From: an uncultured bacterium
GTDB lineage: Bacteria > Planctomycetota > JAJSAM01 > JAJVHW01
DNA length: 64,000 nt
Reading direction: 5' to 3'
NCBI GenBank assembly: GCA_937996235.1
Contig: CALKVK010000027.1
Coordinates: 1-64,000 of the forward strand
Shown here: piece by piece, positions 37,664 to 45,328 of the stretch
How the letters are laid out: each line of letters starts with the position of its first letter
Position numbering within the stretch: position 1 is the stretch's first letter
The notes under the pieces: generated by a model
What the model was told of the DNA's origin: nothing
Seen by the model: only the letters and a program-made list of their open reading frames with translations
Databases searched by the model: none
Translations under genes and position numbers: made by a program

Positions 37664-38077
37664 GTGTCGCAGGGTGGTTCGACGCTCCTGGCGTCGACAC
37701 TCCTGTTCTTCGCGGAGGCGTGCTCGGACGGGGACGGGGAGATCTGGCTCGGACGGCCGCTCAGCGGCCTCCTGGTCGAGCGGCTCCCGTGCACGCGCAC
37801 GGAGCCGATCTACGCCGTCGCGCACCTGCGCGGCGAGCCGGGATCGCGCCTGCGCTTCCACGTCGCGCTGGGGCACGCCGAAGGCGACGTCGTCGCGAGC
37901 GAGGCCCAGGAGACCGTCGAGTTCGACCGCGACGGGTCCGTGGTCCTGCGCATCCCGCTCCACGGGCTGCGCGTGGAGCGTCCCGGTCCGCACCTGGTCG
38001 CGCTGCGCGCCTCCACCGGCCAGATCGTCGCGTTCGGCTCGCTCGACGTCTGCGTCGCATCCGGCTCCGCCGACTGA
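37664..38077 (+). CDS. DUF6941-like small protein
   Basis: The 137-residue protein has the LLFFAEACSDGDGEIWLGRPLSGLLVERLPC layout split across residues 10-45, matching the beta-sandwich DUF6941 family, whose function is unknown. The GTG at 37664 is selected by a perfect GGAGG six bases upstream. It stands alone between the XPB pair and tRNA-Leu. No signal peptide or catalytic motif is evident. Confidence 0.65.
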   Translation: MSQGGSTLLASTLLFFAEACSDGDGEIWLGRPLSGLLVERLPCTRTEPIYAVAHLRGEPGSRLRFHVALGHAEGDVVASEAQETVEFDRDGSVVLRIPLHGLRVERPGPHLVALRASTGQIVAFGSLDVCVASGSAD

Positions 38078-38206
38078 GCGCGGGCGCGACGCACCCCGAA
38101 GGGCGCCGCGCGATGTCTGACCAGTGTTCGACCAACGCGCAGCGACGCAGGCTCACGCAGACGCACGTCGACGCACGTGCTCGGGGCGCCCTTCCGCGGG
38201 CGCAGG

Positions 38207-38233
38207 AGCCTCGAAACGGCCTGTTTCGAGGCT
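38207..38233. terminator. Hairpin between the DUF6941-like gene and tRNA-Leu
   Basis: A perfect 11-bp stem (38207-38217 with 38223-38233) closes the 5-nt loop GGCCT. It lies 21 bp past the 3' end of the minus-strand tRNA-Leu gene and 130 bp past the plus-strand gene. No T-run follows, so termination is inferred from position. Confidence 0.5.
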
Positions 38234-38254
38234 GAACTGGAGGCTGGACGAGGG

Positions 38255-38341
38255 TGGTGCCGGAGGTGGGACTCGAACCCACACTCCCTTGCGGGAACAG
38301 GATTTTGAATCCTACGCGTCTGCCGATTCCGCCACTCCGGC
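38255..38341 (-). tRNA. tRNA-Leu (CAA)
   Basis: An 87-nt class II tRNA on the minus strand with a long variable arm (GTTCCCGCAAGGGAGT). Acceptor GCCGGAG pairs with CTCCGGC, the anticodon loop is TTCAAAA, and CCA is encoded at 38257-38255. Its first 30 nt are also the final codons of the PilZ gene on the same strand. Confidence 0.96.
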
Positions 38342-38674
38342 CCGGTCGGGCGGATCGCCCAGACCCACGTCCGCGAGCTCGATGGGGGTCAGGAAGCGAA
38401 CGGCGAGGGCGCGGACGACCCGCTCGCCGTCGAAGTAGCGCTCGTCGCGCACGACCTCGCCCGCCCGCGTGACCCGTGCGAGCGGCGCCTGCGGTCGCAG
38501 CTCCACCTCGACGGCCGCGCCCTCGCCCAGCACGAGCTCGAGGTGCTCCGACACGAAGAAGACTCCCCCGGCGCCGACGTTCTCCACGGTCCCGTCGACC
38601 GCCAGTCCGCCGCTGCGGACGGTGGCGGAGAGGCGCACGTCGAACCTCGGGTGGATGCGATCTGCCCGCGTCAT
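38312..38674 (-). CDS. PilZ-domain protein whose 3' end overlaps tRNA-Leu
   Basis: PilZ domains bind cyclic di-GMP. The 120-residue protein has HPRFDVRL near the start and VENVGAGGVFF, a variant of the DxSxxG motif with the serine replaced by glycine, so ligand binding is uncertain. The domain ends near AVRFLTP (about 95). The last residues, AGVAESADA, are encoded by the 5' part of tRNA-Leu and the stop codon TAG lies in the tRNA. The ATG at 38674 has GAGG upstream. Processing of the tRNA would cut the mRNA. Confidence 0.75.
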   Translation of the reverse strand: MTRADRIHPRFDVRLSATVRSGGLAVDGTVENVGAGGVFFVSEHLELVLGEGAAVEVELRPQAPLARVTRAGEVVRDERYFDGERVVRALAVRFLTPIELADVGLGDPPDRAGVAESADA

Positions 38675-38766
38675 GTGCCGCCGCCTCGCCCCATTCGACT
38701 GCACGCGCCCGGAGGCTGCGCGCATGGAGCGACCGCACGGTAACCTCGCGTTCCGAGGTTCTCCAG

Positions 38767-38793
38767 GGAACCCCGGTGGCGTCACGCGTCGTC
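38767..38793 (+). promoter_or_regulatory. Candidate ECF sigma-factor promoter before the anti-sigma gene
   Basis: GGAAC at 38767-38771 is followed after 16 bases by GTCGTC at 38788-38793, matching the GGAAC-N16-GTC pattern of SigE/ECF-type promoters. It lies about 36 bp before the anti-sigma ATG. Support is pattern only, but the downstream genes are the kind an ECF sigma factor often autoregulates. Confidence 0.4.
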
Positions 38794-38828
38794 AGAAGCG
38801 TGTCCGGACCAAGGAGCACGAGCAGAGG

Positions 38829-39296
38829 ATGGACTGCCGCACCACGCGCCGACACGCTCGCGAACTCGTCGCCGACGAGCTCGCACCCGGGCCGGCGGCA
38901 GCGCTGCGCGGCCACGCGGCCGGCTGCGCCGCGTGCGCGCGCCACCTGCGGCAGGAGCGGCTGCTCCACGAGCTGCTCGGCGCGCTCCCGGCCGCGCCCC
39001 GGCGCCGGATCGACGCCCCCGAGCTGCCGGCCCACGCACCCGCGCGCGGGCGCGTCCTCCTCGCGCGCCCCGGCCTCTGGGCCGCCGCCTCCGCCGCCGC
39101 GGCCGTCCTCGCGATCGCGTGGTTCGCCCGCTCCGAGGCGGGCGACGTCGAGACGACCGCTCCGTCGACGGCGAACGCCCCCGAGCTCACGTTCGTGGAC
39201 GACCTGCGCGACCCTCCGCCCGCCGACGACGATCTGCTGGCGCTGACGGCGGGCGTCGAGGCCGTGGTGATGCGCCGGCCCGCGCTGGGGCGCTGA
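38829..39296 (+). CDS. Putative zinc-binding anti-sigma factor
   Basis: The 155-residue protein has the ZAS signature HX3CX2C at H29, C33 and C36 (RGHAAGCAACARHL) and one membrane segment at about 88-107 (LWAAASAAAAVLAIAWFA), followed by an external tail. This is the layout of RseA/RsrA-like anti-sigma factors, which hold an ECF sigma factor at the membrane. No sigma gene is adjacent. The stop codon overlaps the start of the RseB-like gene. Confidence 0.72.
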   Translation: MDCRTTRRHARELVADELAPGPAAALRGHAAGCAACARHLRQERLLHELLGALPAAPRRRIDAPELPAHAPARGRVLLARPGLWAAASAAAAVLAIAWFARSEAGDVETTAPSTANAPELTFVDDLRDPPPADDDLLALTAGVEAVVMRRPALGR

Positions 39297-40318
39297 TGCC
39301 GCGCGGCGGAGCGCCGGAGCTGCCCCGTACGCGGCACCCCGCGGAGCGTCGCCCGCGGACGCGCGCGCCGTTGGCCGTCTGCCTCGCCGCAGCCCTCGGT
39401 CTCGCGAGCTGCGGGCCGTCGGCCGCGCCCGCGCCGGAACCGCCCCCGGCGAGCGCCGCGCAGGCTGCGTCGGACCCGGTCGGGCCCGCCACGCTCGAGC
39501 GGATCGTACGGGCGGAGCGCGAGCTCGCGTACCGGGGCTACAAGACCGCGTACCACGGTGCGGACGCCTCGGGCCGCCGCACGCGCATGCGTATCGTCCG
39601 ACGCGCGGGGGGGCCGTCGATCATCGAGTGGGACGCCGACGGCGCGACCCAGCGGCGGTGGATCTACCGCAGCCGGCAACGCTGGATCGACGAGCCCGCG
39701 CTGCTGCTCGAGAACTACTCGGTGGAACTCGCCGCCGAGGCGCCCGAGGCGGCGTCGCGCGTCGCCTGGCGCCCCGCGCGCCGCATCGAGATCCGTCCGC
39801 GGCGGCCGGGCCGGCCGTCGATGACGTTGCTCGTCGACGCCGAGACGTGGCTGGTGCTCGGCGAGACGCTCCACGACGCCGACGGCGTCACCCGCTTCGC
39901 ATGGAGCTTCGACACCCTGGAGTACGGCCCGGACGAGCCCACCGCGGACGCGGAGGACGCCGAGCACGTCGAGCCCGCGCTCCGTGCGGGGCGTCCCACG
40001 CCCGCGGACGCGGCTCTGCCCCGGCTGCTCACGCTCGAAGCGCCGCCCGAGGGGTTCCGCCACGTCGGCTGGTGCGTCGATCCGGCGGGAGGCGTACGCG
40101 AGTACTGGAGCGACGGCCTCGCCGCGTTCGCCGTGCGCCAGCGCACGCCGCCCGAGGGCGCGACGGCGACCGACACGGACGGGCGGCTCGCCCGGCGCGA
40201 GTGCGGCGGGCGCGTCTCCCTCTCGGGCCTCGTGGGCGGGATCGACGTCGAGCTCCAGGGCAACCTCGCGCCGGACGAGCTCGCGGCCGTCGCGCAGGCT
40301 CTCCGCGTCGCGCCCTGA
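39296..40318 (+). CDS. RseB/MucB-like lipoprotein
   Basis: The 340-residue product has a lipoprotein signal with lipobox GLASC (C39). The following domain has the RseB-like LolA fold pattern: YRGYKTAYHGADASGRRTRMRIVRR, in two parts, a central YRSRQRWIDEPALL, and LVDAETWLVLGETLHDADG. RseB binds the periplasmic part of the anti-sigma factor and protects it from cleavage. ATG overlaps the anti-sigma stop by one base, which supports a functional pair. Similarity is by pattern, so the family call is moderate. Confidence 0.62.
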   Translation: MPRGGAPELPRTRHPAERRPRTRAPLAVCLAAALGLASCGPSAAPAPEPPPASAAQAASDPVGPATLERIVRAERELAYRGYKTAYHGADASGRRTRMRIVRRAGGPSIIEWDADGATQRRWIYRSRQRWIDEPALLLENYSVELAAEAPEAASRVAWRPARRIEIRPRRPGRPSMTLLVDAETWLVLGETLHDADGVTRFAWSFDTLEYGPDEPTADAEDAEHVEPALRAGRPTPADAALPRLLTLEAPPEGFRHVGWCVDPAGGVREYWSDGLAAFAVRQRTPPEGATATDTDGRLARRECGGRVSLSGLVGGIDVELQGNLAPDELAAVAQALRVAP

Positions 40319-40482
40319 CGCGGCGCGTCGGGCTGTGACGGAGGTCGCGCCGTCACGCGCTTCCCGTCAGCGGTGCGGATCCGTTTTCCCTGCTACTTGC
40401 TACCCTGCGGTGACGTTCTCAGGGACGTGACACTTCCGCCGCGCCCCGGCTGCCCCGGGACGGCGGGAGAGGGAGGTCGGAC

Positions 40483-42537
40483 ATGCTGCGTCGTCCCATG
40501 CTGCTGCTCGCGGCTCTCACGGTGGCCCTCGGTGCGGGGTCCATCGCGCGTGCCGACAATCGCCTGAACGGCAACTACCGTGGCCCCGACGACTCGAAGT
40601 CGGCGGACACGTCGCAGGAGAGCTCGAGCGACGACACGTCGAGCGAGCCGGACCAGAGCGGACCGTCGGCCGGCGACTCGGGAGACGGCAGCGGCGGACT
40701 CGGCTCCGGCGGCGACTCGGGTGGCGGCGGCGGAGGCGACTCCGGCGGCGGCGGCGATTCGGGCGGCGGAGGCGACTCGGGCGGCGGTGATTCGGGCGGC
40801 GGCGGCGACTCGGGCGGCTCGGACCTCGGCGGCGGTGGGGGCGACAGCACGGGTGCCTCCGCGGGCGGCTCGAGCGACTCCGGCAGCGGTCTGAGTGCGG
40901 GCGGCAGCTCGGGTGCGGGCGGCGGGCGCGGCAAGGGCGGCTCCTCCGCCACGGAGAAGTACGAGCTCGTCTCGTGGTTCTTCGAGCACAACCGCGAGGA
41001 GTTCCTGTACCGCGTCTCCGCGGCGCGCAACAGCCGCATGCAGCCCTCGCGCGCCGGCGCGGTGGGGGTGCTGACGCGGATGCCTCCGGACCAGCGCGTC
41101 CGCACGCCGGTCGGCCCGGAGGACCGCGAGCGCGTCTTCGACGTCCTGAAGGCCGCCACCATCGACAAGCAGGCGGTCGTCCGCGACGCGGCCGTGATCG
41201 CGCTCGGCAAGCTCGGCACGCCCAAGGCCGTCGAGGTGCTGCTCGAGCGCCTCCGGCTCGAGCCGGCCAAGGACGTGAAGCAGGACACGCTCGTCGCGCT
41301 CGGCCTGTCGCGCGCGCCGGAGTCGATCGAGCCCCTCGTGGCGGCGCTCAAGGAGCGTGGCCTGACCGAGTACGCGCTCTTCGGGCTCGGCCTCTCCGGT
41401 GATCAGGCGAAGGCCGCCCCGGCGGTGCTCGAGTTCTTCGAGGGCGGCGTCAAGCGCGGCAAGGCGACGAGCGAGGAACTGGCGAGCGCCGCCATCGCGC
41501 TCGGCGCGCTGCGCCACGCGCCGGCCGTCGAGCCGCTCTCGGCGTACCTCAAGAACCGCAAGCCGGACACGCGCGTGGCGACCTACGTCTGCTCCGCGCT
41601 CGGCCGCATCGGCGGCGACGAGGCGAAGAAGGCGCTGCTCAAGGCGCTCGACTCGAGCGACCTGCAGGTCACCCGCGCGGCGATGCTCGCGCTCGGCTCC
41701 TTCCCCGACGCGAAGGTGCTCGGTCTGGCCGCGGGCAAGGAGGGCATCGGCAACAACAAGGACCCGCTGCTCGCCGGTTTCGCGGCGGTCACCGCCGCGT
41801 CGATCCTCGACCAGATCCCGGAGTCCGAGTGGAAGAAGGTCCCCGACGAGATCCGCGAGGTCGCGCAGTCGACGAAGAAGAGCAAGATCAAGTCGCAGTA
41901 CGCCAACCTCGCTCTCGCGCTCTTCCCGGGCGGCATCGACGGCGCGATGCGGCGCTTCTACGACGAGTCGCTCGCGGCCCGCGAGATCGACTCCGACACG
42001 CTCAGCGCGCTCGCGATGGCGTCGGGCGTCGGCGGCGTCTCGGGCGCCGAGAAGGAACTGTCCGAGATCGCGGGCTCCGTCGGCTCCGACCCGAAGCTCG
42101 GCGGATACGCCGCGCTGTCCGTCGGGCTCATGGCGACCGGCTCGTCGAAGGCGGAGTCGCTGCGCAGCATCTACAAGAACGTGGACCGCCAGGACGTGCG
42201 CCGCGGCGCGATCTTCGGACTCGGCCTCGTCGGCGACCGGCGCGACGTGCCGTTCCTGATCGACGTCATCAAGGGCACCGACGACAAGCGCCTCGGCCGC
42301 TACACGCAGGGCGCCGCGGTCGTCGCGCTCGGCATGATCGGCGACAACGACAGCATCCCGAAGCTGCAGAACCTGGCGCAGGACGGCACGGCCGCTGCGG
42401 CCGTCCGCGCGTTCGCGATCGCGGCTCTCGGCCACCTGGCCGACAAGGACCGCACGCCGCGGCTGCCGGAGCTCTTCGCGCGGAACAACTTCCGCGTGGA
42501 GTTCGAGGCCCTGCAGGCCGTGCTGGGACAGCTCTGA
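40483..42537 (+). CDS. Secreted HEAT-repeat protein with a Gly/Ser/Asp linker
   Basis: The 684-residue protein has a signal peptide (to about 24), a low-complexity acidic Gly-Ser-Asp region (about 30-155) with GGGGDS repeats, and then HEAT or PBS-lyase-like repeats to the end (for example RDAAVIALGKLGTPKAVEVL near 228). HEAT solenoids bind other proteins. Such acidic linkers are flexible and may bind calcium. It has its own 164-bp upstream region and is followed by a strong hairpin, so it is probably monocistronic. Confidence 0.82.
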   Translation: MLRRPMLLLAALTVALGAGSIARADNRLNGNYRGPDDSKSADTSQESSSDDTSSEPDQSGPSAGDSGDGSGGLGSGGDSGGGGGGDSGGGGDSGGGGDSGGGDSGGGGDSGGSDLGGGGGDSTGASAGGSSDSGSGLSAGGSSGAGGGRGKGGSSATEKYELVSWFFEHNREEFLYRVSAARNSRMQPSRAGAVGVLTRMPPDQRVRTPVGPEDRERVFDVLKAATIDKQAVVRDAAVIALGKLGTPKAVEVLLERLRLEPAKDVKQDTLVALGLSRAPESIEPLVAALKERGLTEYALFGLGLSGDQAKAAPAVLEFFEGGVKRGKATSEELASAAIALGALRHAPAVEPLSAYLKNRKPDTRVATYVCSALGRIGGDEAKKALLKALDSSDLQVTRAAMLALGSFPDAKVLGLAAGKEGIGNNKDPLLAGFAAVTAASILDQIPESEWKKVPDEIREVAQSTKKSKIKSQYANLALALFPGGIDGAMRRFYDESLAAREIDSDTLSALAMASGVGGVSGAEKELSEIAGSVGSDPKLGGYAALSVGLMATGSSKAESLRSIYKNVDRQDVRRGAIFGLGLVGDRRDVPFLIDVIKGTDDKRLGRYTQGAAVVALGMIGDNDSIPKLQNLAQDGTAAAAVRAFAIAALGHLADKDRTPRLPELFARNNFRVEFEALQAVLGQL
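40709..40820. repeat. In-frame GGCGGCGGCGACTCG-type tandem repeats
   Basis: Imperfect 12- to 18-bp units encode runs of G(2-4)DS inside the HEAT-repeat protein. They would be prone to slippage, so length may vary between strains. Confidence 0.75.
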
Positions 42538-42586
42538 GCGACTGACGACGATCCGTCGTCGAACGACGGGTCGCGGGTTCCGGAAC

Positions 42587-42623
42587 GAGCGGCCGGCGCG
42601 GGCACGTCCTGCGCCGGCCGCTC
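42587..42623 (+). terminator. Terminator-like hairpin after the HEAT-repeat gene
   Basis: A perfect 13-bp stem (42587-42599 with 42611-42623) with an 11-nt loop begins 50 bp after the stop codon. It is followed by CACGTTT. A smaller GACGACG-ATC-CGTCGTC hairpin (42544-42560) precedes it. Confidence 0.6.
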
Positions 42624-42696
42624 CACGTTTCCGCGCAGGCCGTTTGCGCGCAGGCCGTTCCGCGCAGGGGACGGCGGCGTGCAGGCGCGCCGTGCG

Positions 42697-43059
42697 TCAG
42701 GGCCCGGGGCGGCAGTTCGGGCAGGGAGCGTAGTGCGCGTCCACGGCGTCGAAGGCGCTCGCGAAGAGGACGCGCGCGGAGCCGGGCACGGCGCCCAGTT
42801 CCGCGCAGCCCGCGCGATGGAAGAGCGAGGTGCGCGCGTCGCCGACGCGCGCGTCGGCGGCGAGCACGTCGTGGGTGCCCTCCGGCGTGTGGGCGGCGGC
42901 GGCCTCCGGGTCGAGCGCCCGCGCGGCGGTGGTGGTCGCAGACGGCGCGGGACGCCGCGGGCCGAGCGGGGGGTTGCCGATATGCTTCACCGTCGTGCCG
43001 CACGCGGCGGCGACCACGGCGACGGCGACCAGGCGGACCACCTTCCACGGACTGCGCAT
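42697..43059 (-). CDS. Lipoprotein with an Ada-like metal-binding motif
   Basis: The 120-residue product starts with a lipoprotein signal (AVVAAAC, C20). Its C-terminal 45 residues read FHRAGCAEL...VLFASAFDAVDAHYAPCPNC, resembling the zinc-binding motif of Ada and related domains (H-x3-C ... F-S-A ... G/Y-x-PC-x-x-C). The function outside the cell membrane is unknown. Its start codon overlaps that of the divergent neighbour. Confidence 0.6.
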   Translation of the reverse strand: MRSPWKVVRLVAVAVVAAACGTTVKHIGNPPLGPRRPAPSATTTAARALDPEAAAAHTPEGTHDVLAADARVGDARTSLFHRAGCAELGAVPGSARVLFASAFDAVDAHYAPCPNCRPGP

Positions 43060-43450
43060 GGAGCTCTTCTACCACGTGACCCGCGACATCGAGCTGCCGC
43101 GCACCGGGCGGCGCGTCGCGCTGCAGCCGGGCCCGCGCGCGTGCGAGGCGTGCGGCAAGGAGCTGCGCACCGACGAGCCTTCCGAGGGCGGCACGTACGG
43201 CCTGTCGTTCTGCACGGCGTGCCGCGATCGCCTCGACCGCTCCGCGATCCAGATCCACTTCTGCGACGGCTGCGGCGTCTCCATCCCGCTGTACGCGGTC
43301 GAGGCGGGTGCGGCGCTCGCGGGCGACGGCCGTATCCTCTGCGTCCGGTGCCGCACTCCCGCACGCCGCTCCCGGATGTGGCTCGTGCTCGTCCTCGCCG
43401 TCGCGCTCGGACTGGCGGCGGGCGCGCTGCTCCGGGTGTTCGCGCGGTGA
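43058..43450 (+). CDS. Small membrane protein with four CxxC pairs
   Basis: The 130-residue protein has CEAC, CTAC, CDGC and CVRC pairs, likely two zinc ribbons, then one C-terminal membrane segment (about 109-127). A cytosolic zinc domain on a C-terminal anchor is inferred. Its ATG shares bases with the ATG of the opposite-strand lipoprotein (CATG at 43057-43060), so its promoter must lie in that gene. Function unknown. Confidence 0.68.
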   Translation: MELFYHVTRDIELPRTGRRVALQPGPRACEACGKELRTDEPSEGGTYGLSFCTACRDRLDRSAIQIHFCDGCGVSIPLYAVEAGAALAGDGRILCVRCRTPARRSRMWLVLVLAVALGLAAGALLRVFAR

Positions 43451-43484
43451 GGCCGCGGCGCGCCGCCGGCGCGGGGCGGCGACC

Positions 43485-45191
43485 GTGATCCTGCGCTCGC
43501 TGCGCGGAGTCCATCTGGCGGCTCTGCCGGACGTGCACGTGCGCGAGCTCCCGCGTACGGGGGTCGCGCGTCTCGCGCTACCGCAGGGGGCCACGGCGGA
43601 GGGCCTCGCCGCAGCGCTCCACTTCGGACTCTGCGGTGCGGATCCCGGGGACGAGCTCATCGCCGACGGCCACGGGTTCGCGTTCGTGGAGGTCGGCATC
43701 GAGACGAGCACGGGGGAGCCGGTGTCGCTGTTCCGCGGCGTGGACCGGCGCGGCGTCGCCCAGGTCTCGCTGCGCGAGGACGCCGTCCAGCGCGTCACCG
43801 GCGGCGCCGAGGCGGTCGCTCGGCGCCTCGAGGAACTGTCGGGTGCTCCCGCGACCGTGTGGTGGCCGGCCGTCGCGGTGGGGAGCGCGCGCCGCGGAGA
43901 CCCGCCGGGCGCGGCCACGCCGGGCACGTCCGACGACGTCGCGCGAGCGGCGACCGGCACGCGCGACGCCGTCGCGGCGTTGCGCGGCACGCTCCGCGCG
44001 GAGCGGCTGCGGCGGCTGGCGCTCGCGCGGCTTGCGGAGCTCGACGATCTCGGGTCGCGGCTGAGGTCGGAGCGCGACGCGACCGCGCGGGCGCACGCCG
44101 CGTGTGCGACGCACGACGCAGCGCAGCCGGATTCCGCGCCGCCGCCCGCGCCGCCGCCCGCTGCGCCGCCCGCGCCGGCCGAACCTGCGGCCGACGCCGG
44201 GCCCGCCGCCCCGTTCGGCGCGCCGACCGCCACCGTGGAGCGTCTGCTCGCGGGCTGCGCGCTGGTGTGCCTCGCCGTCCTCACGTCCTACGGACTCGGC
44301 GCGCGCGACGACCCTTGGCGGCGCGACGTCACGTCGCTCCTCGGCCTCCTGTTCCTGTTCACCGCCGCATGCCACCTCGCCGTCGCGGCGCGCCGTCGCG
44401 CGCTGGTCGAGGCGTCCGCGCAGCATGTTGCGCCGCGTCCGACGCGTGCCGACGCGGGGGGCGCCGCCCGCGCGCCGCAGCCGCCGCCACCCAAGGCGCG
44501 CGCGGAGGCGCCGCGCGAGGACACGCGCGTGCCGGCCCTCCGCGCGCAGCTCGAGGCCCTCGACCAGGCGCTCGCAGCGCACGCGATCGAGCGCATCCGC
44601 GCCGCGCGGCTGCTCGATGCGTCGCCACTCGAGCCCGCGCCGCCGGCAGACGCCGCCGCGCCGCGCCTGCCGGCCGACCTGACACCTGCCGGTGCCGCCG
44701 CGCGCTCCCGCGTCCTCGGCGACGAGATCTGCGCGCTCTGCGCCGAGCGGACGGCGCTCCTCGCGGAGTCGTCGGAAGACGTGACGGCCGTGCGCGACCG
44801 CGTGCTGGCCGCGTTCGCGCGACTCGCCGTTGCAGCCGGCCGTCCGGGGGCCGAGCAGGACGTCCGCGCGCGACTCGATGCGTTCCGCAGCGTCCGTGCC
44901 GAGGACGCCACCGAGGACGAGCTCGCGACGGCGCTCGACGCCGCGTCGCGTGCCCTCGCGACGCCGCGGCGGAGCGCGTCCGAGAGCGGACGCGGCGCCG
45001 CGCGCGCCGCCGTGCCTGCGCACCGCGTGCGCTTCGTCTTCCTCGCCTCCGCCGATCCGGCCGCGGACGACGCTGCGCTGCTCGCGGCCGCGGGACGTGA
45101 CGCCGTGCAGGTCGTCGTGGCTGCGGTCGCGGGCGCGCCGGACGCCGCTCCGGAGTCTGCGGAGCGCGCGCCGCGGGTGACTCGGGCGTGA
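43485..45191 (+). CDS. Degenerate Rad50/YhaN-like membrane protein
   Basis: The 568-residue protein follows the layout of SbcC/YhaN-type AAA proteins. The N-terminal core ILRSLRGVHL...LALPQGATAEGLAAALHFGLCG aligns with the segment that normally holds the Walker A loop, but no GxxGxGKS is present at residues 33-40. FVEVGIETSTGEPVSLFRGVDRRG also fits that fold. Coiled-coil helices flank two membrane segments (about 250-300). A C-terminal FLASADPAADDAALLAAAG resembles a decayed Walker B/D-loop. It starts at GTG; no Shine-Dalgarno is clear. The relation is inferred from pattern, and the ATPase is expected to be inactive. Confidence 0.55.
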   Translation: MILRSLRGVHLAALPDVHVRELPRTGVARLALPQGATAEGLAAALHFGLCGADPGDELIADGHGFAFVEVGIETSTGEPVSLFRGVDRRGVAQVSLREDAVQRVTGGAEAVARRLEELSGAPATVWWPAVAVGSARRGDPPGAATPGTSDDVARAATGTRDAVAALRGTLRAERLRRLALARLAELDDLGSRLRSERDATARAHAACATHDAAQPDSAPPPAPPPAAPPAPAEPAADAGPAAPFGAPTATVERLLAGCALVCLAVLTSYGLGARDDPWRRDVTSLLGLLFLFTAACHLAVAARRRALVEASAQHVAPRPTRADAGGAARAPQPPPPKARAEAPREDTRVPALRAQLEALDQALAAHAIERIRAARLLDASPLEPAPPADAAAPRLPADLTPAGAAARSRVLGDEICALCAERTALLAESSEDVTAVRDRVLAAFARLAVAAGRPGAEQDVRARLDAFRSVRAEDATEDELATALDAASRALATPRRSASESGRGAARAAVPAHRVRFVFLASADPAADDAALLAAAGRDAVQVVVAAVAGAPDAAPESAERAPRVTRA

Positions 45192-45328
45192 CTTCCCGCA
45201 CCGACGCTCCGCGACGCCTCGCCTTGCTCGCACGGCACGCGTGACGGACGCGCGGGGACGCGTCCCGAATTCCGTCGAGGGCGGCGCCGCGACCCCGAGA
45301 CTGCCCCGTCCGCCCGCGCCGATCCGCC

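Noticed and set aside
40393..40482. A promoter for the HEAT-repeat gene (TTTTCC and TACCCT)
   Set aside because: The spacing is only 13 bases and neither box is close to consensus.
40709..40820. Regularly spaced repeats that might be taken for a CRISPR array
   Set aside because: Units are 12-18 bp, contiguous, without unique spacers, and they encode Gly-Ser-Asp in frame.
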